DNA of 24,684 bases, taken from assembly GCA_964458715.1 (NCBI GenBank), contig CAYWJP010000008.1, positions 1 through 24,684 on the forward strand, read 5' to 3'. The DNA is from UBA2773 sp964458715 (GTDB lineage Bacteria > Patescibacteriota > Minisyncoccia > Moranbacterales > DUUL01). Positions 1 to 7,172 of the stretch are shown in pieces. A program made the position numbers and the translations under genes. Every line of letters begins with the position of its first letter. Within the stretch, counting starts at the first letter, position 1. The notes beneath the pieces were generated by a model, which worked only from the letters and a program-made list of their open reading frames with translations, made no database searches and was not told where the DNA came from.

Positions 1-118
1 TAATTGTATTTATTTTTTAGAAAGTGTAAACCTTGTTGCTGCAATGATAACAATTAATTTCTGGAAAATTTTTAGATTTTATGTTATTATTATAACACTT
101 AGTATTAAAAAATATAAA

Positions 119-646
119 ATGAAAAATAAAATAATCAGTCTAGTTAAATCACAATCTTGGATTAGCTGTAAAACTAATGAACTAACTTGGACTATTGGAT
201 TAACTATCGCCATCATTATCGCGCCAGCTCTATTGGCTCACGCTTCTGCCAATCAAATATTAACCGGGACTATTGTAAATTCTTTGTTATTTTTAGCTGC
301 TTACAGACTGCCGCTAGCAAACGCAATGATGATTGCCATTTTGCCTTCCACTGTTGCTTTGCTTCGAGGATTGCTTCCTGCTCCGATGGTAATGCTAATT
401 CCCTACATCATAATTTCTAATATTATTTTATTAGCCTCTTTCTCAACCTTCAAAAAAACACCTATAATTGGTGTTTTAACGGCCAGTTTTCTAAAATTTG
501 GTTTCCTTTATTCTATTGTCTATATTGTCGCCGGACAACTCAACGCTAATTTAATCGCAATGTTTCAATGGCCACAATTAATCACTGCCTTAATCGGTGG
601 TTTTATCTTCTTAAATTTATTAAAAATATTTAAAACAAAAAATTAA
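119..646 (+). CDS. small polytopic membrane protein, possibly ECF-transporter S-component-like
   Basis: The protein is 175 aa and almost entirely hydrophobic, with about five or six membrane segments covering most of the chain after a short polar N-terminus. The middle is rich in Leu, Pro and Gly (LLRGLLPAPMVMLIPY around residues 61-76), a texture seen in substrate-binding S components of energy-coupling factor transporters; that link is inference and I see no diagnostic motif. The frame is open upstream to an ATG at 44, but the 25 extra residues are AT-rich-DNA-like, so I chose the ATG at 119 (MKNKII). No Shine-Dalgarno is visible. No ATPase or T component lies nearby, so if it is an S component it must use a shared energising module from elsewhere. 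It converges on the 96-aa coiled-coil gene, with an inverted repeat between them. Confidence 0.7.
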   Translation: MKNKIISLVKSQSWISCKTNELTWTIGLTIAIIIAPALLAHASANQILTGTIVNSLLFLAAYRLPLANAMMIAILPSTVALLRGLLPAPMVMLIPYIIISNIILLASFSTFKKTPIIGVLTASFLKFGFLYSIVYIVAGQLNANLIAMFQWPQLITALIGGFIFLNLLKIFKTKN

Positions 647-747
647 GAAACTGTCTAAATTCTCGCATTCGAATAAAACGCTGAAATTATTAGTGAATGA
701 GTATAGATTTTTTCGATTATTTTACGTCGAGATTTTAGACAGTTTCT
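646..747. repeat. inverted repeat between convergent genes, touching both stop codons
   Basis: The arm at 646-665 (AGAAACTGTCTAAATTCTCG) and the arm at 728-747 are reverse complements at 19 of 20 positions, separated by about 62 bases. The left arm begins on the last base of the plus-strand TAA, and the right arm overlaps the TAG of the minus-strand gene at 746. There is no adjacent T-run, so it is not a classic short intrinsic terminator, but it could act as a bidirectional 3'-end structure. Part of the interior on the minus strand (GACGTAAAATAATCGAAAAAAT) resembles the right half of the element at 8955-9074. Confidence 0.75.
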
Positions 748-1036
748 ATGCTACTCTCTTCACTTCTGTCTGAGCTTCTTGTTGTTGTTTTTCTAGATAT
801 TTAATGTCCTTTTCTAATTCATAAACTTTTCTTTGAATTTGTTTTTCATTTTTTTCTAATTCTTGTTGCTCAACCAAAAGACGCTTCCCGTCCATTTCTA
901 ACTGACGTTTTTCTGTAACCAATTCTTCTTCATTTCTTTTTAAAACTACCAGCCGATTCCTTTTGACTAAAAGGTCAGCGCTGAATCTTCTCTCTTGATT
1001 TCTAAGCGCTCTTTCTTCACTGGGGTTGATTGCCAT
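746..1036 (-). CDS. short coiled-coil protein, unknown function
   Basis: The product is 96 aa, charged and free of membrane segments or a signal peptide. From about residue 25 to 92 it is a continuous heptad-like run of Leu, Val and Ile spaced among Glu, Lys, Arg and Gln, so a long single coiled coil is the only structural prediction I can make. The start ATG at 1036 lies 13 bp after the mnmA stop, so it is probably the last gene of an mnmA transcript. The gene ends in TAG inside the right arm of the inverted repeat. I do not recognise a family. A structural or scaffold role is possible but nothing in the sequence shows it. Confidence 0.7.
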   Translation of the reverse strand: MAINPSEERALRNQERRFSADLLVKRNRLVVLKRNEEELVTEKRQLEMDGKRLLVEQQELEKNEKQIQRKVYELEKDIKYLEKQQQEAQTEVKRVA

Positions 1037-1049
1037 TTTATTATTTTAA

Positions 1050-2108
1050 TTATTGAACTTTTTTAATAATTCCTCCACCCATAACTTCATCTTTCTTGTA
1101 AACCACCATCGACTGACCTTCCGCCACTGCCCACTGCGGATTTTCTAAGATAATTCTCCAATTATCTTTTTCTTTTACAATTTTTCCCAAACTACTCTGA
1201 ATTCGATAACGAGACTTACATTGATAAATTTTTTCTTCCTCAGGCTCTCCAGAGATCCAATTAACCTGCTCTAAATAGATTTCTTTATTCATCAACGCTG
1301 GGTGTTCTTTGTTTTCACTAATCAACAAGATATTTCTGACCAGATCTTTTCCGATTACATAAAGCGGCCCTCCTGATAAATCCAAACCTTTTCTCTGCCC
1401 TTGAGTATAACAAGCCAGTCCTTGATGCTTACCTAAAACTTCACCTTTTTCATTTTCAATATCACCTGGTTTGTTTTCCGAAGTATTTAAGTTTTTTTTC
1501 AAAAAATCTTGCACTTTTTCTTCTTCAGCCAAAAAACAAACATTTTGTGATTCTTTAATTTCATCAAACCATTTATTTTCTAAGGCCTCTTTTTTAATAT
1601 TCTCTTTCTGCTTTTCTCCTAATGGAAAAATTATCCGAGCCAATTCTTTTTGAGTTAAACGATACAAAAAATAGGATTGATCTTTTTTCTGGTCTTGTCC
1701 TTTAAATAATTTAAAAATTCCATCGTTTAAAGATTCCGAACAAGCTCTAATTTGAGCATAATGACCAGTAGCAACCTTCTCAATTCTCAACTCATCGGCC
1801 ACTTCCAGAAGAGTTTTAAACTTAATTTCGAAATTACACTTCACGCACGGATTAGGGGTTCGATTATTTTGATATTCATCCAAAAAATCTTTAATTATAC
1901 AACCCGAAAAAATATTTGAGATATCTTTTACTATCAATTCCACTCCCAGTTTGCCCGCCAAAGCTCTAATTTCATCTAAATTTTTCCCCGGAAACATCTT
2001 TAAAAAAACCGCCACCGGCTCATATCCTTTCTCTTTCAAAATTTTCACCACCGTCGCCGAATCCACTCCCCCCGAAAATCCCACCACAACTTTTTTATTA
2101 TTTTTCAT
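1050..2108 (-). CDS. mnmA: tRNA-specific 2-thiouridylase MnmA
   Basis: MnmA uses ATP and a persulfide sulfur to thiolate U34 of tRNA-Lys, -Glu and -Gln in the cytoplasm. The N-terminal PP-loop is clear (SGGVDS, residues 12-17). The first catalytic cysteine is C88 in TPNPCVKCN, followed by GHYAQ (115-119), the KDQSYFL segment (142-148) and the second catalytic cysteine C191 in SQNVCF. The C-terminal half contains the usual YTQGQRKGL stretch (234-242) and a beta-rich tail. At 352 aa it is a little shorter than many homologues, mostly in the region after the PP-loop, but all key residues are present. It sits 7 bp behind a 152-aa unknown gene and 13 bp before a coiled-coil gene, suggesting one transcript. 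No sulfur-donor desulfurase is in the window. Confidence 0.96.
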   Translation of the reverse strand: MKNNKKVVVGFSGGVDSATVVKILKEKGYEPVAVFLKMFPGKNLDEIRALAGKLGVELIVKDISNIFSGCIIKDFLDEYQNNRTPNPCVKCNFEIKFKTLLEVADELRIEKVATGHYAQIRACSESLNDGIFKLFKGQDQKKDQSYFLYRLTQKELARIIFPLGEKQKENIKKEALENKWFDEIKESQNVCFLAEEEKVQDFLKKNLNTSENKPGDIENEKGEVLGKHQGLACYTQGQRKGLDLSGGPLYVIGKDLVRNILLISENKEHPALMNKEIYLEQVNWISGEPEEEKIYQCKSRYRIQSSLGKIVKEKDNWRIILENPQWAVAEGQSMVVYKKDEVMGGGIIKKVQ

Positions 2109-2115
2109 CTAAAAA

Positions 2116-2574
2116 TTAAGTAATTAATCTCCATCTTCCGTTATTATATCGAGCTACTATCCCACCACCCTCTGGCATCCCATTTTTATCATAATAAGCA
2201 ATACTAATATTTGAATTTAAACTTTTCATTCTACCGTGATTCCCTTTTCTCATATACTCATATTCAATATGCCCATCTTTTGTTGGAATATTAATCTCTC
2301 TTAAAATTGTGCCTTTATCTAGATCAATAATTTCTCGACTCACTTCAAATTTATTACCAGCGATTAAGTCTCTAATAGTTTCCGTTATTTCTCTTTCGGT
2401 TGGGACTTCGCCTCTCTTAATCTCAATATCATTTTTATATATTATTCCTTTTACAATTTGTTTTTCTTTATTTTCTTTTTCGGTTATTATTTTTCTCCCT
2501 ATTTCAGCTATTTCATCATTTGTCAGTTCTTCTTTCTTGTTTTTAAACATCTCTCCTGGAAAATTTTCACTCAT
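2116..2574 (-). CDS. hypothetical protein, 152 aa, first gene of the mnmA group
   Basis: A soluble, charged protein without signal peptide or membrane segment. The N-terminal half (about 15-80) is predicted helical and rich in Glu, Lys and Ile. The C-terminal half is more beta-like, with Gly and aromatic residues (DGHIEYEYMRKGNHG, then a YYDKNGMPEGGG stretch and a final RYNNGRWRLI). I do not recognise a family. It stops 7 bp before the mnmA start, so the two are probably co-transcribed, and a promoter-like sequence lies just upstream at 2618-2647. Whether it is functionally linked to tRNA thiolation cannot be told from the sequence. Confidence 0.7.
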   Translation of the reverse strand: MSENFPGEMFKNKKEELTNDEIAEIGRKIITEKENKEKQIVKGIIYKNDIEIKRGEVPTEREITETIRDLIAGNKFEVSREIIDLDKGTILREINIPTKDGHIEYEYMRKGNHGRMKSLNSNISIAYYDKNGMPEGGGIVARYNNGRWRLIT

Positions 2575-2617
2575 ATAAATAAATTAATATTTATTGGTTA
2601 TTCTAATTATTAATAAC

Positions 2618-2647
2618 ATCTTAGCATAATTAAATTTTACCAACAAA
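2618..2647 (-). promoter_or_regulatory. promoter-like site upstream of the mnmA group
   Basis: On the minus strand there is a TTTGTT (-35-like, 2642-2647), an 18-base spacer ending in TGC, and TAAGAT (-10-like, 2618-2623), giving an extended -10. It lies 44 bases before the 2574 start. Its -35 falls in the T-run of the terminator at 2648-2685. Such matches are common in AT-rich DNA, so support is moderate. Confidence 0.4.
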
Positions 2648-2685
2648 AAAAACAGGCTCCACTAATTAGTATGGATCCCGTTTTT
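2648..2685 (-). terminator. intrinsic terminator
   Basis: Arms 2648-2661 and 2672-2685 form a 14-position stem with a ten-base loop that itself contains CTAATTAG. One of the two imperfect pairs becomes a G-U wobble only in the minus-strand RNA, and the minus strand continues into a run of T, so it should act on minus-strand transcription. It can end transcripts coming from the 1252-aa gene or from the small ORF at 2694-2825. Confidence 0.7.
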
Positions 2686-2693
2686 AATCAAAA

Positions 2694-2825
2694 TCAAATA
2701 AAAGAATGATAATGATAATAAAAAATTGATGATACGCCTAAGGGAATAAAATAATTTTCAAATAAAAAACGTTTTCTCTTCAGCCCTTCCAAACCAATAA
2801 ATTGTTTTAAATCAAATTTATTCAT
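2694..2825 (-). CDS. possible small protein, 43 aa
   Basis: An ATG-started frame encodes MNKFDLKQFIGLEGLKRKRF and continues to a Tyr/His/Phe-rich end (YYHYHSFI). It begins with a basic amphipathic stretch and stops eight bases before the intrinsic terminator, which is the position expected of a real last gene. Against it: it would be the only gene here ending in TGA, a stop codon no other gene in the window uses; no ribosome-binding site is visible; and its length is within chance for AT-rich DNA. Unknown function. Confidence 0.25.
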   Translation of the reverse strand: MNKFDLKQFIGLEGLKRKRFLFENYFIPLGVSSIFYYHYHSFI

Positions 2826-3049
2826 AAAATTAAAAGTTAATTTTAACTTTCAATTCTATTTAGTTTTTAAAAAAGTATATTTACTGCAATGATAACAAAA
2901 AAACACCCCCAGGTAGAATTATTTTGATATATCAGACAGACTAAACAAAATTTAAATCTATTTTTTGAAAACCAAAAAAATCTCACTGCCCCCCCACGAC
3001 ACTGGACTTAATATTTATTAATCCAAATGAACCTTCGTAAAAACTAAAC
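2826..3049. other. non-coding stretch downstream of the surface-protein gene
   Basis: Together with 2575-2825 this makes the longest gap between confident genes (475 bases). The part 2826-3049 holds a short palindrome (AAAGTTAATTTTAACTTT, about 2839-2856), a degraded copy of a terminator-like sequence near 2895-2930 whose ends match those of the terminator at 6898-6924, a run of seven C near 2990 that stands out in this AT-rich DNA, and a small inverted repeat at 3004-3024. I see no convincing gene or RNA in it. Confidence 0.4.
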
Positions 3050-6000
3050 CTATTTTCCCTTCAATCCCTCTTCTCTAAATTCTTCTAGCTTGGCCCTGGT
3101 TTTCGGCCCAATGATCCCTACCGCCGAAATATTATTTGCTATTTGAAAATCCCTCACTGCCTGCTGAGTAATTAAACCAAAAGTACCCGTTATCTCTGAG
3201 TGATTAAAATACCCAAGATTTTTCAAGATCTGTTGAGCATTTCCAATTCCCTCTGGAGTTACCCCGTTGATCTCGCCAAATCGAACTCTTAAAGGTATCT
3301 TATTTAAATTGATTTTCTTTTTTGCTTTACGTTCTGCCTCACTCTCATTAATCACCCTTATTTTTCTTTTCGGATCATACTTCTTGCGTAATTTTTCCAT
3401 ATTAAAGAGTGCTACAATTCTTTTCCCGCTATTAGACGCTTTCACCGAGCTAGCACTTTTACTTCCAATTGTTACATCAGCATCATCATCAAAATGATGC
3501 CCTTTGACTACCAATTTAAGTCTCTCTTTCCCGCTTTCAGTAAAATATCGCAAAGCTTCCCATTTTCTAATTTTCGGTCGCTGATCACTGGTGCTAATAC
3601 TATCATCATCTCCATCTACTAAATCGCCTATTAAAGAAAATGTCGTAAAATGGCTTGTCGAAAAAGTAACCGTATCATTTTCCTTATCAATCGAGTAATT
3701 GTCTAGTGGTTGCCAAATTCCGTTGGTCTCATCCCAATAAGCTGCTACTAGGTCATCCTCAGCAATTAAACCATCGGCTACCTCATCTTCGTCATAGGGT
3801 ATTACCACCGTAACATTCGAATTAAATGAAGTTATTGAACTACCATCACTCTCGGATGCAGTTAGCTCTAATCCTGTTCCCACTGGCTTGGCATTAATAG
3901 TTCTTGGAACTTCTGACGTTGTCGATGCATTTAAGGTTACATTACCCTCAGAGGCTAGAGCGTTGGCTGGCACTGAAACTCGAGCGCCATCACTCAAATT
4001 TGAAACTTTGGGACTAGTAGAATCAAATGTCGTCGAAACCAACTCGACCAAGCCATCTTCGACAGTTTCCATGGTAATGTCCTGAGTCTCCGAACTTGAA
4101 CCAACTTCAATTTCATACTCATTGGATTGAATATAATCAGTTGAACCCACTACATCATTATTTACTCCAACATGCCAAGTATCCCCTTGCGTCACATTCA
4201 AAGTATAAACACCGCTAGTGTTAGTTTGGGTTTCATTGTAACCACCTTCTTCCGACCAAGCCCAAACAAATGCCTCTTGAGCAACTCCGTCTAAATATAC
4301 CGTACCGGTAATTATTGCGTCAGTATTAGAAAATGCCAGTTGTACTCCAGTTTCCGTTTCATTAGCGCCTATTATTACTTCAACAATATCTGGATTGATT
4401 AAAGTCGGATAAGCATCTCTTGGAACTGACGCTCCAACATTATACGTTCCTGCTGGAACTTGAATACTAAATGTTCCATCAGTTCCAGTAATATTATCAT
4501 TCATAAACATTGGTCCCATGAACATTGGTTCCTCTTCTATTCTTTCTTCATCTTTTTCGGTTCGATTGTCGACAAATACAAATACTTCAGACATCGGGTC
4601 TCCACCACTGTCCAACACTGTTCCCGTAATTGTTGCATTTGCACTTCTAATTGTGATATTTTTTATAAACGTATCTCCAGAACTACCAATAATATCATTG
4701 TCTGTTAATTTTTCTGAGAAATATCCAGTATCAGGATCAACGAAATAACCAATATGCCACGGATCAACTCGCGAAGATAAGTTAAGAGTAAAAGTTCCGC
4801 TTGACTGATCTATGAAAGCACTTTGCCACCCCCCATTGTCATTTGTAGCAAATACCTCCATAAACACACCTTTAACTTCATTCCCATCTTCATCTCTGAT
4901 TTCACCTGACACTGTCATATCATTCCCAAAAACAGAAATGTCATGATCGGCAGTTTGACCATCAGCGACAGTAACATTAACTGAATCACCAGATGAATAC
5001 TCAGACCCTGGCATCATTCCCAAACCAACGTCATACGTTCCTGCTGGAACACTAATTTCATATCTTCCACTAGAAACTGGCCCCCCAAGCCCTGGCCCCT
5101 TGAAAGATTCGATTCCTGCTTTATCTGCAAAAACCCATCCGAACATGTCTGTAATCGCCACTCCGTCCGTATCAACAATACTTCCAGAAATCGTTGCTGT
5201 AGCAGCCACCGTTGTAAGATTTTTTGAAACTGTTTCATTGGCTACAATCTTAATACTTTCCGGGTTGCCATCCATCACATATTCACTTCCCTGGCCAGTA
5301 AATGACTGCAATTCAAGCATCCACTCTCCCGGAAAAACATTTAGCGTAAAACTACCGTCACCGACATCAGTCATCGTATTTGCCCATCCCATTCCTCTCA
5401 TCCTATGAGCTGAAACATTCAACTGAACTCCAACTGAATCTCCATTTTGATCCAGAACAAAACCGGTGATTGTTCCGCTTCGAGCTATTAGAGTAATTGT
5501 CCCTATGTCTAAGACTTCATTTTCAGCTAAACTGACTGGTGCCAAATCTGGTACAGAATAATTCTGTTCCATATCATGGACATCCAAATTATAGGCTCCC
5601 ACTGGAATACTTAGAGTAAAAGATCCATCTCCGCTCAATTGAGCATTTGCTCCCATGCCATTCATAGAAAAAGCATTCACATTGAAATCATTAGTATCCG
5701 CTGGAACAGAACCATCAGGAAGACGAATATTCCCAGTTATAGTACAATTAGCTCGTTGAACAGTAAAATTAACCGCCTGAGATTCAACCACAGTATCTCG
5801 TTCAAAAGAAACTCCAGCTGGTGGCATGCCATAAGACCAATCATCACTCGAGTCTGCCTGTGGCATTATATCCCATTTTCCTCCTTTGACTAAAGTAGAG
5901 TATTCTCCATTAACATTGGTCCTCGCGTCTGACCAACCGCCTCCATCGGTTGACCAAAAATTAATTCTTGCATCATTAACAGGATCGCCATTATCATATT

Positions 6001-6808
6001 TAATTGTTCCTGAAATTGTTTTTGTCGGCAAAATAAACTGAAAATTTTTCTCCAGAGTAAAACCCTCATAAGTATCAGTTATCTCAATATTCCCAAGATG
6101 AGAATACTCTGATGTAAACGGTGCCTGTACAATTAGCATAATACCCATATCACTCGAAAGAGTTCCTTCTCGCATTTCTCCTATGGAATAATATCCCAAA
6201 GCATCTGTTATTCCATAACTCCAAAAAGAATTTTCTGGAGTACCGTTTTGAATGTCAACATGAGCATTTAGCACTGGATCTCCGTCAGGATCGAGAACTC
6301 GACCATAGGCGAAAGGGTTTCCAATCGTATAATAAGCAGAATTATCCTCCGTAATTGACTGTGAACCGTCAATCACATCATCACTACTATTGGTTGTCCA
6401 CATAGAAACCATATAGCGTCCATCTACAATCGGTAAAGTTAAATTATCCGTCTTAATTGTCATAACTGTCCCTGCGGAAATTTCTGTTCCTACTTGAGCA
6501 ATTAATATAATGGGGGTACTTCTGACTAATCCGCTAATTGCCGCTGAACTTCCAGCATCCGCTGGATCAGCTGGAATTTGGACTTTATATTGATCAGTAT
6601 CATCACCGAATCTCACATAAACCTTTCCGTCAACCGGAATCGTTGTCGAAGGTGTTAATGTAACCGTATAAACATCGCTAGCCACACTAACTGCTAAATT
6701 AGATAACGCTCCCGCTTGAGTTTTTTTGACTTGCCAAAAAATAAAAAGAGCACCTACAATAGCAAGTAGCCCTATCGACAACAAAAACTTCTTTTTAAAA
6801 CTTTTCAT
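3050..6808 (-). CDS. anchored surface protein with eight carboxypeptidase-regulatory-like repeats and a C-terminal peptidoglycan-binding domain
   Basis: The 1252-aa protein starts with a basic stretch and one hydrophobic segment (about residues 8-26), a signal peptide or signal anchor. Residues 35-165 form a beta-rich domain. Eight repeats follow, each opening with an I-T/S-G-x-hydrophobic-x-x-x-(D/N)-G motif, at about residues 168, 265, 357, 446, 540, 632, 727 and 833. Spacing is 89-106 aa, as in carboxypeptidase-regulatory-like or Cna-B-type beta sandwiches. Residues 920-1062 look like a ZU5-like beta domain (DGARVSVPANAL). Residues 1078-1165 look like an IPT/TIG-type fold and become basic. 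Residues 1178-1246 are a classic PG_binding_1 domain ending in GIIGPKTRAKL. It probably forms an extended stalk outside the membrane with its C-terminus held in the wall. No LPXTG sorting signal is present. It has its own promoter (6837-6866). Confidence 0.85.
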   Translation of the reverse strand: MKSFKKKFLLSIGLLAIVGALFIFWQVKKTQAGALSNLAVSVASDVYTVTLTPSTTIPVDGKVYVRFGDDTDQYKVQIPADPADAGSSAAISGLVRSTPIILIAQVGTEISAGTVMTIKTDNLTLPIVDGRYMVSMWTTNSSDDVIDGSQSITEDNSAYYTIGNPFAYGRVLDPDGDPVLNAHVDIQNGTPENSFWSYGITDALGYYSIGEMREGTLSSDMGIMLIVQAPFTSEYSHLGNIEITDTYEGFTLEKNFQFILPTKTISGTIKYDNGDPVNDARINFWSTDGGGWSDARTNVNGEYSTLVKGGKWDIMPQADSSDDWSYGMPPAGVSFERDTVVESQAVNFTVQRANCTITGNIRLPDGSVPADTNDFNVNAFSMNGMGANAQLSGDGSFTLSIPVGAYNLDVHDMEQNYSVPDLAPVSLAENEVLDIGTITLIARSGTITGFVLDQNGDSVGVQLNVSAHRMRGMGWANTMTDVGDGSFTLNVFPGEWMLELQSFTGQGSEYVMDGNPESIKIVANETVSKNLTTVAATATISGSIVDTDGVAITDMFGWVFADKAGIESFKGPGLGGPVSSGRYEISVPAGTYDVGLGMMPGSEYSSGDSVNVTVADGQTADHDISVFGNDMTVSGEIRDEDGNEVKGVFMEVFATNDNGGWQSAFIDQSSGTFTLNLSSRVDPWHIGYFVDPDTGYFSEKLTDNDIIGSSGDTFIKNITIRSANATITGTVLDSGGDPMSEVFVFVDNRTEKDEERIEEEPMFMGPMFMNDNITGTDGTFSIQVPAGTYNVGASVPRDAYPTLINPDIVEVIIGANETETGVQLAFSNTDAIITGTVYLDGVAQEAFVWAWSEEGGYNETQTNTSGVYTLNVTQGDTWHVGVNNDVVGSTDYIQSNEYEIEVGSSSETQDITMETVEDGLVELVSTTFDSTSPKVSNLSDGARVSVPANALASEGNVTLNASTTSEVPRTINAKPVGTGLELTASESDGSSITSFNSNVTVVIPYDEDEVADGLIAEDDLVAAYWDETNGIWQPLDNYSIDKENDTVTFSTSHFTTFSLIGDLVDGDDDSISTSDQRPKIRKWEALRYFTESGKERLKLVVKGHHFDDDADVTIGSKSASSVKASNSGKRIVALFNMEKLRKKYDPKRKIRVINESEAERKAKKKINLNKIPLRVRFGEINGVTPEGIGNAQQILKNLGYFNHSEITGTFGLITQQAVRDFQIANNISAVGIIGPKTRAKLEEFREEGLKGK

Positions 6809-6836
6809 TTTATATTTTATATATCTCTTGTTGTTT

Positions 6837-6866
6837 ATTATACACTATAATTAGAATAACTGTAAA
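6837..6866 (-). promoter_or_regulatory. promoter of the surface-protein gene
   Basis: TTTACA (6861-6866), an 18-base spacer and a consensus TATAAT (6837-6842) read on the minus strand, 28 bases before the start codon at 6808. This is one of the best -10 boxes in the window. Confidence 0.6.
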
Positions 6867-6897
6867 GCACGAATTGACAAAACCCAAAATTAATAAA

Positions 6898-6924
6898 AAA
6901 ACACCTCTCTAGTAGAGGTGTTTT
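6898..6924 (-). terminator. intrinsic terminator downstream of tRNA-Asp
   Basis: Arms 6898-6908 and 6914-6924 pair perfectly over 11 bp around a five-base loop (CTAGT). On the minus strand the hairpin is followed by a run of T, so it ends the tRNA transcript before the surface-protein promoter. The stem also carries T on the other side and could work in both directions. Confidence 0.85.
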
Positions 6925-6937
6925 GATATGCGGGGAC

Positions 6938-7037
6938 NNNNNNNNNNNNNNNNNNNNNNNNNNNNNNNNNNNNNNNNNNNNNNNNNNNNNNNNNNNNNNN
7001 NNNNNNNNNNNNNNNNNNNNNNNNNNNNNNNNNNNNN
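6938..7037. other. assembly gap of 100 N with 11-base matching flanks
   Basis: Exactly 100 N, a usual placeholder length. The 11 bases before it (6927-6937, TATGCGGGGAC) are identical to the 11 bases after it (7038-7048). Collapsing the overlap would join the tRNA 3' end directly to the terminator, so the true gap may be absent. A second tRNA copy or tandem tRNAs in the gap is the alternative. Confidence 0.95.
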
Positions 7038-7041
7038 TATG

Positions 7042-7115
7042 CGGGGACGACCGGATTTGAACCGGCGACCTCCTGCGTGACAGGCAGGCGCTCTAACCAG
7101 CTGAGCTACGCCCCC
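7042..7115 (-). tRNA. tRNA-Asp (anticodon GTC)
   Basis: On the minus strand a complete cloverleaf is visible: acceptor GGGGGCG (7109-7115) pairs with CGTCCCC (7043-7049) with one G-U; the D arm is GCTC/GAGC; the anticodon stem CCTGC/GCAGG encloses loop CTGTCAC with anticodon GTC at 7079-7081; and the T arm contains TTCAAAT between GCCGG and CCGGT. The discriminator base is G, correct for tRNA-Asp. The 3' CCA is not encoded (CAT follows), so it must be added after transcription. The 3' end is six bases from the assembly gap. Confidence 0.96.
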
Positions 7116-7129
7116 AAATAACAAGATTC

Positions 7130-7158
7130 ATCATAACATCTCCAAAAGAAAAAATCAA
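7130..7158 (-). promoter_or_regulatory. promoter of tRNA-Asp
   Basis: TTGATT (7153-7158), a 17-base spacer and TATGAT (7130-7135) on the minus strand, 14 bases before the tRNA 5' end, leaving a leader of about 7-8 nt. It fits between the stop of the upstream glycosyltransferase gene (7173) and the tRNA. Confidence 0.65.
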
Positions 7159-7172
7159 CCCTACTTGCCAAG

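Noticed and set aside
44..118. Upstream in-frame ATG extending the first membrane protein by 25 residues
   Set aside because: The extension is composed of AT-rich residues without family character, and the ATG at 119 gives a compact basic start before the membrane segments.
39..2898. Identical 15-mer CTGCAATGATAACAA at 39-53 and 2884-2898
   Set aside because: In 24.7 kb of this base composition one or a few such matches are expected by chance, and the two sites share no other context.
3267..5893. Several plus-strand frames of 65-102 codons inside the surface-protein gene
   Set aside because: All lie opposite the 1252-aa coding frame, have no spacing, motifs or start signals, and are shadows of its Ser/Thr-rich codons.
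6909..7124. 71-codon frame across the gap and tRNA-Asp (minus strand)
   Set aside because: It is the translation of the tRNA plus N; this peptide pattern (GVAQLVRAP...) is a well-known false gene of tRNA sequences.
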